Of a stretch of DNA of 64,000 nt, positions 12,386 through 23,940 are shown one piece after another (within the stretch, counting starts at the first letter, position 1; each line of letters starts with the position of its first letter). The position numbers and the translations under genes were made by a program. The notes below the pieces were generated by a model that was not told the origin of the DNA, ran no database searches, and saw only the letters and a program-made list of their open reading frames with translations. Origin of the DNA: Anisus vortex (lineage: Eukaryota; Mollusca; Gastropoda; Planorbidae); the NCBI GenBank assembly GCA_949126835.1, contig OX421507.1, positions 7,649,621 to 7,713,620 of the forward strand, written 5' to 3'.

Positions 12386-12692
12386 CGTATTTATTTGTTT
12401 CTTTTACGGATATAAATGTTATGTTTGTATTTATTTATTTGTTTGTTTGTTTTACGGATATAAATGTTATGTTTGTATTTATTTGTTTGTTTGACAGATA
12501 TAAATGTTATGTTTGTATTTATTTGTTTATTTTACGGATATAAATGTTATGTTTGCATTTATTTGTTTATTTTACGGATATAAATGTTATGTTTGTATTT
12601 ATTTGTTTGTTTTACGGATATAAATGTTATGTTTGTATTTATTTGTTTGTTTGTTTTACGGATATAAATGTTATGTTTGTATTTATTTATTT
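12386..12692. repeat. Seven-copy tandem repeat, 40-48 bp unit
   Basis: The core 'gatataaatgttatgtttg' preceded by 'ttttacg' occurs seven times. Spacing of the core is 48, 40, 40, 40, 40 and 44 bases, so length differs by whole 'gttt/attt' tetranucleotides. One unit has 'acagata' instead of 'acggata'. Open frames across it are by-products of the repeat. Confidence 0.9.
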
Positions 12693-14949
12693 GTTTTTTT
12701 GTTTACTGATTGGCGGTCTAAATGTTTTTTTCGTAGTAATTATTTGTCTAGTCTAGTTAAGTTTTATATAAATTATACGTTGGTACTGTATGCATTTATT
12801 TGTTTGTTTTTGTTTTATATGTACTCTTTCCCGCCCAGAAATTACGCACGTGGACTATCAGTGACTATCACTAAAAGTATCACTCTTGTCCTTTCGGGTT
12901 TTACATTTAACTGGTCCACAACAGAACATTTTCAACAGTTAGTTCTGCCGACTTGTAAAATACTAACTTACTAATACTAAGTAATACTGACCCTCCCCCC
13001 CCCCACACACATACAAAAGGGAGGGAGCTCGACAAATACTGCTCCTAAAACTGCTGAAGCCTAAATGAACGCCTTTAGCTGAAATAAATAACGAAACATA
13101 CTACAATATAACTTTGTATAGGCCTACTTGTTTAAAAAAAAATACAATTAACTAACTAATGAGCCATTAAACCTGAATTAAGAAATTCCATTTTTTAGAG
13201 GCTTTAATTATATTGAAAAAGGGGCGTTAAAAAGCAACGATAAAAATACTTAATCATTTTATTTATTAAATTTCTTTATTTTCTGACCAATAAAGAGTAA
13301 ATTAGTCTGATAATGATAAGGTGGAAAAAAAATAATACGAATGTACAAACAAAAGGCATAATTATAATAATTAATGAAGTTATGTGTCACTGAGTCAATC
13401 CGGAAAGGAGTAACTGCCACACGCATGGGGGGGGGGGGGGTATACATTTGGGCTGGTCACCCAATCCCCTTTTATGCCATGGTCTTAAGTAAATTGGCGA
13501 ACATCTGCTTCATTAACCATTTGCACCACCAGGAGGACCAAAAATAAAAAATGGCAATTTGTTTGAAAACAAAATAAACCTTTGTATGCCAGTTAAAAAA
13601 GAAAATATATATTTACTTAGACTGGTACCGGTGATGTCATCAAGCGAATTGGCATTCCTGCAATAATTGATGCGAAGCTAATAATGGGTAATTTCCGATC
13701 TGAGTCACAGTATATATATATATATATATTTGTGCACTCGTAGATTTTGGCCAATGGCAAAGCAATTATAGCTCTCTCTGTTTACAATTTACATTTAAAC
13801 ACTATGATACTATGATATTGATGAAGTACCGAGGTTCAGTATGACTATTAAATTAATCTTCAACTCAATTATTTATTAGATCTAACTGTTAGTAGGCCTA
13901 CTGTTAATGTTAGCTACACTTCAGAATGCAGACTACCGGGTAGTTTATACTTTATACCACAAAAATACGGTAAGGTATATATTCATTGAATTAATAAAGC
14001 AATTCATAGTGCAAGGGCGGTAATCGAGATAATTCGAATGACCTTAGTGTTTGTAAGAGTTACCGGTACTCAGTTTTGAATATAATATAAATTAAACGAG
14101 TTTTAACCTGAATGACTACATTTCTTACTCGAAATTTCAGTCAGCCCCGTAAGCAGCAGGCCCCTACGCAGCAGACATACGCTTTGCAAGCGTTGTTAAT
14201 ACCGGTACCAATTTTATTTTTACCTATGCGCAAGTATTTTTACTTTATAGATAATAATATGTGAACTTATATAACAATCGCTAATCAACAATTTTTAACT
14301 CAAGGGAAATAAACATGAAATATTCACAATCTTTTAAGTCCAGTAAGAGTTACTCTTTGGCTTATTAAGTTATTAGCAACTCAATCGTACCGTATTCAGG
14401 TATTATTAATTTTGTCTGAACTATTCTGAATTAGATTTGATTTTGATATGTTTTATTTGTCTTCTATAAAATCTTGGTAGCTAAAGTTAAAAGCGTATTA
14501 ACTCTAGAAATATCTATGCCTACTGTAGCCTACACAACTTTTTGAACGAGATGGTACTAAAATGTTGTGTTCAAAAAATCAAAATTATGTCTGTTTTAAT
14601 GAATTAATAAACAAATAAGAGTAATAAATGTTATTTTGGTTCAAAAGTGTTAAATAAAATATTCCCGTTTTAGGGACTGCGCGAACGTGAACTGAACAAA
14701 AAAATATAAAATTTAGAGATGCAAGGGAAATAATCGGGGAAATTAGCGAATGGTTAAGAATGAAGGAGTTATCCTCAAGATAATATTAGTTATAATATAT
14801 TATGCAAATCATGTACATAATTTTGCTTTGTAAACACTGAAGTCCATGGCCCATGGGGTGTTAAGTTTGAAAGCCTTTATTGTCCAAAAAATATACACTT
14901 TAATTAATTAAAAAAAATTCTCCCTTTTTTCCGTCTCTCTCTTTCTCTT
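12693..14949. other. AT-rich intergenic DNA
   Basis: No gene is supported. It holds C and CA runs near 12990, a G run near 13427, a SINE fragment (listed separately) and a TA dinucleotide stretch at about 13711-13729. Confidence 0.5.
13450..13527 (+). mobile_element. SINE family A, decayed tail fragment
   Basis: 'gggctggtcacccaatcccc' followed by 'tatgccatgg' and 'gcgaacatctgcttcat' matches the conserved family A tail with several substitutions. Confidence 0.55.
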
Positions 14950-14989
14950 TCTTTACACGACTGCTTCCATGACCTAGTTAATGTTCGGC

Positions 14990-15305
14990 GAATAGCCTCG
15001 CAGCGCTGCTATTGGTTGGCGGAATACGAAGCGAATAGGCCTTGTTGTATGTTCGTGTGCTGAGCTCGTTTGACTAGACGACACACGCAGGGAGTACAAC
15101 ATATTGATTTACTGGGCTCGGGGCTCGGAGCTTTGTGTGTCACAAACTTTTAATTTAGCGACAATAGTCGCAAGCAAGCTTTATAAATCTTAAGGATTTA
15201 CAGTTGTAATTCTTAATTTAGAAAAAATAACGTAAGCGTATTTGACATAGTAAACACGTAGGCAGGCATACGTGAATAGGCTTACCCAATTATTCGCGCG
15301 CTGAA
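14990..15305 (+). promoter_or_regulatory. CpG-rich upstream block of the BED exon
   Basis: GC rises just before the BED open frame and the block includes an inverted CCAAT motif (TATTGG near 15010). No TATA box is seen. The promoter role is inferred from composition and position. Confidence 0.3.
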
Positions 15306-15522
15306 ATGGAGAAGCGGAGTTTAGTGTGGCGCTATTTCAAAGTTAACGAGGAGGACGTCTCCAAGGCCTGCTGTAAGCTGTGCGGCGCCCTGATCTCGCG
15401 TGGTGGCAAAATAACCAGGAGTTTTACCACTTCCTCGTTAAACAACCACTTGTTCTACATACACAGCGACGTCTTCAGGGAGATCGTAGCAGAGAGGTCG
15501 GCAGCGGTAGGACTATTTACTG
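15306..15522 (+). CDS. BED-type zinc-finger protein, first coding exon
   Basis: The 72-codon exon starts ATGG and encodes one BED zinc finger: aromatic start VWRYFKV (residues 7-13), Cys23-x2-Cys26, the TTSSLNNHL segment, and His48-x4-His53. BED fingers bind DNA and occur in hAT transposases and in host ZBED proteins. The frame meets a donor (CTG|GTAAAG, phase 1) four codons before its stop, so a following exon is expected. Third positions are GC-rich. No hAT transposase domain lies downstream on this strand: the hAT at 16161 is on the other strand and is a separate insertion. It could be a domesticated ZBED gene or an exon of a larger transcription factor. Confidence 0.7.
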
Positions 15523-15648
15523 GTAAAGAATTTTAAGATAAAATATAAGTAGGTCTATGGTAATAGTTTCAGATTGAAGTCGCTCGAAAATGGATCTCGA
15601 AGTAAGGTACTGCATTATAATTTATATGTAGTCTACATAAAGTCTGGT

Positions 15649-15893
15649 CAGGCGGCTGGTTAGCAAAGTCGACAGCGAGCTCGACTCCCAAGCGCCGCAT
15701 CAGGGGTTCGACCCTACATCAGGGGTTCGACCCTCGGTGCAGGCAGCCATAAATCCACCGCCGACTTGGAGAGGAGATGGGCGCCGCCAAGTCTACCAAG
15801 CCCAAGAGAGGACTAATGGACACCCGGTGTACATTAGCTCCCCCCAACGACCGCCAAGGTTAAGGGACAAGAAGAAGAAGAAGAAGAAGAAGA
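15649..15893 (+). mobile_element. tRNA-derived SINE, family B, with (AAG)n tail
   Basis: A tRNA-like head begins 'gtcaggcggctggttagcaa' and carries the B box 'ggggttcgaccct', which is present twice because 'catcaggggttcgaccct' is duplicated. A body follows ('gaggactaatggacacccgg') and the copy ends in an AAG repeat at about 15870-15891. It is unlike families A and C. Confidence 0.7.
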
Positions 15894-16447
15894 TAAAGTC
15901 TACTTTTAATATATAATTATAGAGTCCCAGAATGTGTCCGTGAATCTACAATGTTTTCTTACATAATACATAGACCTATAGTTAAGAAAGTAGGCTATAT
16001 TAAAACACGAAAAGGGCATCTTGTCTTTAAATTAAAACTATTCCCCACTCTGTTTGGCTATATCTATTTATTAATTAGCATTAAAATAGATGTCTTCCTA
16101 CCAAAGCACGTTTGCAAAAAATAAATCTATCTATATATATGTATAAATATATATATATATCAGTGGCGTACCAAGGGCTGGTGTCACCCGGTGCGGTAAA
16201 CTTTGGGTGTCACCGCCCCCCCCCCCCCTCGCGACTTTCACAATAGTTTTCGTCTCCTTAAAACAAACCTACAGTTCAAATGACAAAAACTATAACACTA
16301 TTAATTTAATATTAGAAAGTAAAAGCAATAAACAACTGAAACAACCGCACGGTTAGTCATTTTTACATTTAATTAAAGTACTTCATTTAAATTTGTTCCT
16401 TTCCTGCTCTTCAAAACTGCAAAATTTTTCAATCACCTCATCAAAAT

Positions 16448-17054
16448 CTATATCATAATAATATTATTCACAGTTTCCCTTTCAATCGATAACATAGCCA
16501 GATCAGAAAGTCTTGATTGTCCCAAGGTGGATCGTAAATAGCTTTTTAAAAGCTTTAGTTTTGAAAAGATCCGTTCACATGAAGCCACAGACACACATAC
16601 CGTTAGAAATAAGTGAAAGCCTAGCGAGAGTGTTGGAAGAGATTCTATGAAGTCCCATTTAGCTATGAATTTCAAAATGTCTAATACTGACCAGTCCATG
16701 GCTTGATTTAAGGTTAATATCAGATGCTTTTAGGTGTCGTCTAAGCCGTGGTATTTCTTTAAAGAGCTCATCGTAGAAAGAGGTTAATTTGTGAACGGAC
16801 ACCACCAATAACTCTTCTTCACTTGCTAACAGTAGAATCTTGGGCTGAAAAGCCTCAAACATATATGCAACTTCCTTAAACGCTTTTGATCTGACCTGGA
16901 GTTCAGAATGAAAGCGATCAATACACTCTAGCATCTCCCTACTGCTTTCTTCTCGCATAGGAATTCCAGCATCTCTTAATTTTTCCCCTGCCATTCTCTT
17001 CTTGAATCTTAATCCCATGTTGGTCTGATTTTTTATGTGCTTGTTCCATAGCAC
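16448..17054 (-). pseudogene. hAT-A transposase C-terminal half, frameshifted
   Basis: Two overlapping frames on the - strand carry the end of a hAT transposase. The upstream one (17054-16659) contains KMRFKKR-like basic sequence and a helical segment typical of this clade. The downstream one (16699-16448) contains the hATC dimerisation motif: CERIFSKLKLLKSYLR then RLSDLAMLSIE. They are joined only through a frame change near 16660-16699, and the N-terminal BED and catalytic core are not intact, so the gene is dead. It most resembles the ZMYM/zinc-finger-associated hAT clade, by motif only. Confidence 0.8.
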
Positions 17055-17581
17055 GCTTTACTAATTGACTCTGCTTTTCGTGCAGAAACAATCTTAAGGC
17101 GTCTAACTTGGTCACCACTTTATCAAGAGTTAAGTCTTTAGTCTGGAGGTACTGATGTGTAAGATTAACTTCTACAAGTAATTAGCTGATTTAGACAACG
17201 TCTTCACGCGAAACAAAGCGACATAACGAAGCCAATATGTGGGTTGTATCGAAATTTACAAAACAAAATACTTGTGCAGTCCTACTTGTGGTTTTGGCGG
17301 AATCGGCTGCGAACCACTGTAGGCCAATAACGAATTTTTGTATTTAAATTTATAAAATGGGAACAAGTGTAAGGAATGCGTTAATGTAAGGTCATTGTTT
17401 GGGTTTAATATTTTTGGGCCTTTTTTTTTCAGTCAATATTGCAAATTATAAAACCATAGCTGTTTAGGATCCTGATAGCAACACACCAACGTATTCACAT
17501 AACGCTTTGCCTCGATGTCATCTAGGACCCATACTTTGGAATCGTATTTACGAATATTAAAAGAATCGATGTAGTCTAGCA

Positions 17582-18480
17582 CAGGGGTCGCAACCTTAGG
17601 CACGCGTGCCGAACTTGGCACGCAGAGCGATTTTCAATGGCACGCGAGAGACCTCCAGTATTTGTTTTTTTAATTGATGAAAAAAAAAATTTTTTTGGTT
17701 CAAAATGTGCAAACCTGACTGTTGAAGTCGATGTTTCTGAATGACATAGCGACACATTTCAGTGACTTGAACTTGCATTTACAAGGACCACTGGACATAT
17801 ATCTTGCCGTGAAATCAATTTAACACCATTTAACTACATGTACACCCCTATATTAGGGCATATATTTAGATAGATAGTTATGGCTTTTTTCAGAAGTACG
17901 TCGAAGTACTCAAAGCGGAGATTTCTAACCAAACGCAAAACTTTCAAAAACTTTTTAAAAAGTTGCATCCAAATGTGTCCTTTTGTGGACACACCTGAAA
18001 GGAAGCTGCTAAGCTTAGGAAATTCATCTGCTATTTTCAACTGATAGGCATTCGCTTTTCTACTTTCAACTTTTGGTTCAACTTACACGTATAAAGAAAT
18101 AAAAATAAGTCAGTAATATTTTTTATATTATAAAGCATATTTTGTTTGGCTTCACTATTGAATCAAATTTGGAAACTTTTTTTTTATTAAAGGAAGATAA
18201 TTTCAGCATTTTATTTGCGCTAATGATTTTAGTATGTTCCTTTTATTTATTTTATACAAGAATAAATGGCTTACAATGTATAACTTTAAAATGAACAAAC
18301 TTTTTTTTTAAGTATTTGAAAATTGTATAAATATTTTATGACTAAAGAATTTATATGTTTATTTTCAAACATTACATTAAGTACCCAGTTTGTTTGATTA
18401 CAACGTATCTATTCCGCTCAACGTTAATGCGATAGCCTCTGTGGCCCTAAATACATCAATTAAAAGGACATCTCCAATAA
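17582..18480 (+). mobile_element. hAT-B fragment nested in hAT-A
   Basis: Begins CAGGGGTCGCAACC, a hAT-type terminus, then 'ggcacgcgtgccgaacttggc'. Decayed + strand coding follows (FLNDIATHFSDLNLHLQG, a hAT motif) and an AT-rich 3' part. The same order of segments recurs at 27822-29290 on + and at 59085-60126 on -. The far terminus is not recognisable. Confidence 0.65.
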
Positions 18481-18887
18481 ATTGAGATCACATAAACTGA
18501 GATCACAATATCATTAATATTACTAAGTGTTAGATCTTCATATTGAGTACCAAAAAAGTATTTAGACAATGATTACCATAAATGTGAAAGTTCAGCTGAC
18601 TAATAAAATATTGTATTGGTTGATATAAATAAAAATAAAAACGATGATAATCACAAACACGTTTATTGTTTTATTAAATATAAAACGCTTTTACTATCTT
18701 CTCTATAAATCTCATCTGCTTTTAGCATCGGTCTTGCTACGGAGTTAAATTTATTGTCCTATAAAATATTTTTTTAAATTAGAATAGAACAGGTTGACAG
18801 GTTGACCCTGAGAGGGTGTCACCCTGTGCGGTCTGCACCCCCCCGCACCCCCCTCGGTACGCCACTGATATATATATATATATATAA

Positions 18888-20220
18888 ATTAATCCCCGAC
18901 ACTTAATCCTCGAGTCACTTAATCCCCAGACTTAATCCTTTTTAAAGTAATGGGTAGTGCATGGCTGACCATTTTAGCAGTTGTCTTATGGTAGACTTAA
19001 GGTCCCCCTCCTGTGACGATCTATTATAATTATACTAATTAACAGAACATTAATTAGTCTCTGATATTCCAATTGATGATTTCTACGTTTGAAGATAAAA
19101 GAAAATAAAACGGTCAAGGGGATGAAGTTTCGTGGTCGTTTATCTCAGTATTGCCCCCTGGCTTGATTGCTCGACAATGTTTATTTAACTTGGCCACCGG
19201 TGGTAACTCGCAGTCAGCTCTGCCTTTGTTTGATACGGCCGTACGCCGGGTTCGCTTTGATGATAAAAATTATTTGATTGGTCTGGACGGCAGACAGACA
19301 GACAAGTCTAGATTTTACCCGCTGAATATTATACGCGGGACTTTTTACCTCTGCATGTTTACACTTTCGGATTTTCCATTTTCGTGTTTTGTGGTCTAAT
19401 TTATTGGACATTAGTCTACAATTTGTTTCGCCTTTGATAATCAGTTCATCTTTGTGTTTTTTTTTTTACTGTACGTGCATTCATATAAATCTCGTGTGTT
19501 TAGTCCGACAAAGCCTTTAGATTAAAAAAAAAAGTTAGTGGACCTTGAACGACAATTCTGTGACCTTGAACTATTATTGCCGAAAGAGTAATGCCTCTAG
19601 AGTTCATCATAAGTAGTAAAGGAAGAGATATACTAGTTCATGAAGGATATGAATTCTGGCTAAAAAAGAAGTCTTTAAACGGAAACATGAACTGGAGATG
19701 TAACAAACATCAAACACTAAAGTGTCCGGTAACATTAGTGACAGTCAAAGGTGAAATAGTCAATCAGCTGTCTACACACAATCATGAATGTAACAAAGAG
19801 AAGGCGATTGCAAAGAGCGCAGTGGGGAAAATGAAGGAGAAGATGACTGTAGCAACGACAATGTTGGGCGCATGTCAAGCGGCAGTAGTCGTTGCCTTAC
19901 CACCATCTGTTCAAGTGGCTCTACCAAGTAAAAGTAATATAAATAGAACTCTAAACAGACAACGATCTTTAGCTTTTCTGTCAAACTGATTAAAAAAAAC
20001 ACTCACCTCACAAACTCTTAATAACAAATAAAATCATTGAATATCGAACTATTAGCTTTTTTGTGATTTTTATGATTTATATTTCGATCTGATTTCATAA
20101 TTCTATATCTAAAATTGCATTTTTAGGATTTAGTGTCTGGGATGATTAAGTGTCTGGGGATTAAGTGACACGAGCATTAAGTGTCGGGGAGTACGTGTCT
20201 GGGGATTAAGTGACTGTGAA
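18888..20220 (+). mobile_element. Inverted-repeat element carrying a FLYWCH zinc finger
   Basis: The left end (18888-18938) and right end (20127-20220) are inverted copies of an iterated motif: CACTTAATCCCC and the phrase 'ccccgacacttaat' occur on the left, and their complements, 'ggggattaagtg' and 'attaagtgtcgggg', on the right. The right arm has one extra outer motif copy, so the left terminus is probably truncated. No target duplication could be set. A FLYWCH open frame lies inside and no transposase was found, so this is taken as a non-autonomous DNA transposon of uncertain superfamily. Confidence 0.6.
19591..19989 (+). CDS. FLYWCH zinc-finger protein inside a transposon
   Basis: 132 codons. 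Residues 5-67 form a FLYWCH finger: Phe5, GRDILVHEGYEFWLK (11-25), Trp35, Cys37, Cys45, and His63-x-His65. The four metal ligands are all present. The C-terminal 65 residues are Ala/Val/Ser-rich without a known domain. FLYWCH fingers bind DNA and often accompany MULE transposases in animals, but no MULE domain is seen here. The frame is intact within an element bounded by inverted repeats. It is either a captured and still open gene or the remnant N-terminus of a larger transposase. Confidence 0.65.
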   Translation: MPLEFIISSKGRDILVHEGYEFWLKKKSLNGNMNWRCNKHQTLKCPVTLVTVKGEIVNQLSTHNHECNKEKAIAKSAVGKMKEKMTVATTMLGACQAAVVVALPPSVQVALPSKSNINRTLNRQRSLAFLSN

Positions 20221-20317
20221 CCATATAATGACCGTGTTTGTCGGTAAACCGATGGTCAATTTGAAAACACGTGACCTTATTGTCGATATATCTTACTTAG
20301 CGAGCTCGCTTCTGACA

Positions 20318-20395
20318 TGTCTTCCATAGCGTAGTGGTTAGCGTCTTCGACAGCGATGCGGGCGACCTGGGTTCGATTCCCAACAGATAACTTTC
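20318..20395 (+). repeat. tRNA-like sequence, probably a SINE head
   Basis: 'gcgtagtggttagcgtc' resembles an A box and 'gggttcgattccc' is a perfect B box with T-stem. The first and last seven bases of the would-be tRNA do not pair, so a working tRNA gene is unlikely. Confidence 0.5.
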
Positions 20396-20519
20396 TTTTC
20401 TACTATTTTCCCCCACTAATATAACTTTTTTTTTTTCAAAGTTTGTAAAGAATTTCAGGACTTAAAGTTTTCCTAAAATGTTTTCAGTAAATAAAATCTA
20501 ATAATTATATTTTAGACGC

Positions 20520-20815
20520 ACGCAGAAGACAGGTTTTCGATTCTCATCCACAAGGATAGTCCCTCCACGGGCAACGCCGGGCAATTTGGCCTTTTGTTAA
20601 ATAAAAAGACTTGTCATTGTCTATTTTTAAACTAATTACACAATTTATTTTAAATTATTTTCGTAAATGATATTTCAGTAAATAATAATTATATCTTAAA
20701 AATTATTAGATCTATATCTTTCTGTTCATTGTAGTTTATAAAATGTTTATCTGTAGCTTATACTGGCCTATTTAATTTTTTCCCGGGTGACGCCGGGGAA
20801 TTCAGCTTGTAATAA
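20520..20815 (+). repeat. Two decayed repeats with 'ggcaacgccggg' ends
   Basis: 'acgggcaacgccgggcaa' near 20576 and 'cgggtgacgccggggaat' near 20783 are alike and resemble the 3' ends of RTE-type retroposons of invertebrates, each followed by AT-rich tails. Family assignment is tentative. Confidence 0.35.
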
Positions 20816-21075
20816 TATAAAAAAAATCGTATAGCCCGCCAACCTCGCCCTCGCCACGACTCTCGGTGAACGACGCGCGCTTGTGATTACATAAAAACCC
20901 TGCTCTCCTCCTCTCCATAACCCGCCGCGTCGAACGAAGTCTGCTAGATGACATAGAGACTGTGTGTTTTTTAACACACCTAGTGGCGAGGTCTACGCGA
21001 ACCAACCACGTCTTCTAATGTGTTCATCCTGTTGTTGTAAATGTGAGATGCGAGACGAAGCTGTAGAAGAATAAG

Positions 21076-21508
21076 ATGTCGGAAAAGCGTAAATTATTTT
21101 GCCTTTACGTTGAGCAGAAAAAGGAAATCTGTAAATATCACTCTAACAACCCTACGAAAACACATAAAGAAATTGCCGCCGTTTTTAGTGCTCATTGTGG
21201 TGACGTCATCAGCAGACGAACTGTGGGCGATATCCTGGCCAACAAGCAGAAATGGATGAGCGCCGGGGCACATTCGCTTCCGGCAAAACGTTTGAAGCCT
21301 GTCAAGTACGGGGAACTGGAAGACGCCCTGAAAAGGTGGGCCGCACACATAGGCTCAAAGAATGTCTTAATAACCGACGCGGTATTGAAGGAGAAGGCCA
21401 AAGAGTTCGGCAACGAGCTTGGTATAAAAGAAACAGACTTCGGATACTCCAATGGCTGGCTTCAGCGTTGTAAGAACCGATGCGGCATCATCTGTCAGAC
21501 GCAACATG
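21076..21508 (+). CDS. pipsqueak/CENP-B-type HTH protein, exon 1 (locus 2)
   Basis: 144 complete codons plus one base. Residues 12-62 fit the pipsqueak/CENP-B N-terminal helix-turn-helix (KKEICKYH, KEIAAVFSAH, RRTVGDILANK). Residues about 78-140 fit the CENPB/Tc5-type helix-turn-helix (ELEDALKRWA, LKEKAKEFGNELG, YSNGWLQRCKNR). The exon ends CATG|GTACGT in phase 1. The acceptor at 22544 is also phase 1 and restores a glycine codon, so exon 1 and exon 2 join in frame across an intron of 1035 bases. A CpG-rich block lies just upstream (about 20830-21070). No DDE domain is seen. Confidence 0.8.
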
Positions 21509-22543
21509 GTACGTAGGCTACTCTTTAAGACGAACATGTGTGCGTGCCGTTGATGTTGTTTTGAACGCGACGCGAACGTTTACTAAACGAACAAGGCGAA
21601 GTTTCACACCAATGCAGATTTGGATTCCGGAGCGATTGACTGAACAGTGCAGTCAGTAACCGGAAATATATCATGAGGCAATTTGTTCATGTAATTGTAA
21701 ATAGTAACGGTTGGTATTTTCATCTCTTTCGACTATCTCTCTTTTTTTTTGTGGAGAGCAGTTTTCTTAAGACACTGTAAGTAAAAAGAAAAGGTCAACT
21801 TAATTTAAAAAAAATGAAAATCGGTTTGTATAACTCGCCATTCGAATAGCTTTTTACAAACAGCATCGGACCCTCTCCCCCAGCCCTCATGTAATAATTA
21901 AAATTCCGCAGTTATATACGAGAGTACCCCCCCCCTCTCTCTCTCTCTCGCTCACAAATATATTGTACTCTTGAGATATACTATTACCACAAGTTACTAT
22001 TTTCTTGTTAATTCGGCAGACTTACGGTTAAGAAATATAACACTAGCGCTCATGCTTCAGCTGTGTAGGCCTACTGTCTTACAATTGCTCGGTTTTAATC
22101 CACTGTGACAGGTTACTTACCCCCTTACTGACCTCTGTTATTCTCTTGAATAAAGCTATCTGACTACATATATTTACAGGTGTCTCTACTCCACGAGACT
22201 TCCGGCTATTGAAGTCATTATCGTGGTGGCTCGCTCGTATACTTGCACCGTTGCCCGGTAGCACAAATCCCAGATTATAGGTCTGGACATCCAGGCACCA
22301 TGGCGGGTTGGAGAAGGACTGTTGCGCTCATTGCTTCCTCCCCACCAAGAATCGGAGCCTCTCGGCAGTGCAATGAACTTCGGGCTGTACTCCATGCGTT
22401 CTCCCGCCGGTGTGCTCTCAATGTGAACGTATTGGAGGTTTACACACTTCGCTAGTCTTGGGACAAGTTTGTGAGTTTTTAAATTATTTTTAAAAGTAAA
22501 AAAAACCCCATTGATTTGAACTTTTTTTTTCTTTTATTTTCAG
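21509..22543 (+). other. Intron of locus 2
   Basis: Bounded by GTACGT and TTTTATTTTCAG. It contains a CT repeat near 21935-21950. A GC-richer stretch of unknown origin at about 22070-22450 includes an AATAAA, so an old retroelement fragment is possible. Confidence 0.6.
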
Positions 22544-23052
22544 GTTCGGATTATTCAGTTGCCAAGCCTGCGACCGATTCTCTCGAAGACTCCAAGAGTT
22601 TACGGACGAAGCTGGCAATTTCAGGAAAACCAGACAAATACCGACCGGACTCTTTTGCCTTCGCGCACCAGTCCGGCGTCCCTGTACGTACCTCGCAGTC
22701 CATCCGCGAGAACTCGGAGCAGGTACAAGCACCTGGGGTTCTAGAGACACGTGACCGCAGCTTGGCCAGAACGGAAGAGATTCTGAACGACTGGGTCATG
22801 TCCAACATCCCAGACGACATGCGCGTGAGTTCCATCTTTGTGCGGCAGATGGCGCAGAACCTGTACAAGAGCCTGGCCAGGAAGGCCGACGAAGACCAGA
22901 ACCAGTTCAAGGCGTCTAAGGCGTGGCTGACCCAGTTCGTGGAGAGGTTCAGCCTGGATCACTTGACCTGGGTGGAAGACAGCACGATGGTGGAGACGTT
23001 TTCGCAGACGAGTGCCGGCGAGCTGGTCAAGTCGCTGCTGGTTGAGACAGAG
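22544..23052 (+). CDS. CENPB/Tc5-type HTH, exon 2 of locus 2
   Basis: The acceptor TTTTATTTTCAG|GTTCGG opens a frame of two bases plus 169 codons ending at CAGAG|GTGAGA (phase 0). The first 70 residues are Ser/Arg/Glu-rich linker. Residues about 75-140 are another CENPB/Tc5-type helix-turn-helix: RTEEILNDWVM, VRQMAQNLYKSLARK, FKASKAWLTQFVERF. A helical acidic tail follows (SAGELVKSLLVETE). Joined to exon 1 this gives two CENPB-type domains and one pipsqueak-type domain in a row, more than the usual single pair. Third positions are strongly GC-biased. The next exon is not identified; the phase 0 donor would fit the MADF exon at 46929 as well as any nearer unseen exon. Confidence 0.75.
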
Positions 23053-23940
23053 GTGAGAATTTGTAATCATATATCTGAATTATCCATAATTTCTTTCAGA
23101 TAATAACATTAGAGTTGTCGTAGTAGAACTTCTTTCTGTCGGTAGACAAGTGTCGCATTCTACGAATTGTCGGTAGACGAGTTGTCTTGGAAACGCTTGT
23201 GAGGATGAAAACATTTATATGCTCTCTTTATAATATATTTCAAATAGAAAACATTTGCCATTTGGTCTCCAATGCATGCTTAATAAACTTAAATGTTGCT
23301 CCGGCCATCGCAGGGTAATTTAGCTATTTGAATATAGATTTACTATAGGTAGCCTACCTATTATGTTAAGTAAAAAAAAATGTATTTTCCTTATTAAGTG
23401 CATTTCGAAATGAAGATTTTTTTGTAAATACATAGATTTTATATTGTTTTTAAAAACGAAAAAAAAAACACAAGAAAAACCAACAGACCCACATTACTAT
23501 TTAATAAGTAGACTATGCAACGCGCCGAACTTGTGTCTATACCAAACCCGAACTTTCTCTAATGAGCGAAACGAACCCGAAGTTTTACGAGTTAGTTTTA
23601 TTCCCTGGCCTAGAAAACACTGTCCGCCGTGTTGAGGCCGCTCTACAACACATCGCACACAAAACTTGCACCCAGAATTCACCTGTCCCCAGCTCGCGAA
23701 ACCCTTAGCGCGGATCAATAACGCACTAGACTAGCCTGTCTCGCGATAGTCTCGCAGGAGTGCGCGCGCGGTTAACGGCGTGCTCTGTCGTGGTTTACCG
23801 AGTACCGCGTTGAGTCGAGGCATCGCCGTGTTGATTTAGTACATAGCCTACACACTCGTACTAAATACGTTTGTAACTACACGCTACTGGAATTCACTGG
23901 ATTTTGTTTGTTTCGGTTTTCAACGTTATTAAAGGCCAAC

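Larger units (their letters stand above)
16161..18867 (-). mobile_element. hAT DNA transposon (hAT-A), broken, with nested insertion
   Basis: Starts CAGTGGCGTACC at 16161 and ends with the complement GGTACGCCACTG at 18867. The arms extend inward with C-rich/G-rich sequence and a shared 'ggtgtcacc' phrase. The flanks are both ATATATAT (16153-16160 and 18868-18875), consistent with an 8-bp hAT target duplication but inside a TA repeat, so this is weak evidence alone. The transposase remnant is on the - strand. A second hAT fragment (17582-18480) lies inside. Confidence 0.85.

Noticed and set aside
12544..12974. Phe/Tyr/Leu-rich membrane-like open frames
   Set aside because: They follow the 40-48 bp tandem repeat and AT-rich flank and have no coding bias.
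16161..17054. hAT transposase as the missing 3' part of the BED exon at 15306
   Set aside because: It is on the opposite strand within its own terminal inverted repeats, so it is a separate insertion.
20318..20395. Functional tRNA gene
   Set aside because: The B box is good but the acceptor stem does not pair and no terminator-type T run follows at the proper place; a SINE head is more likely.
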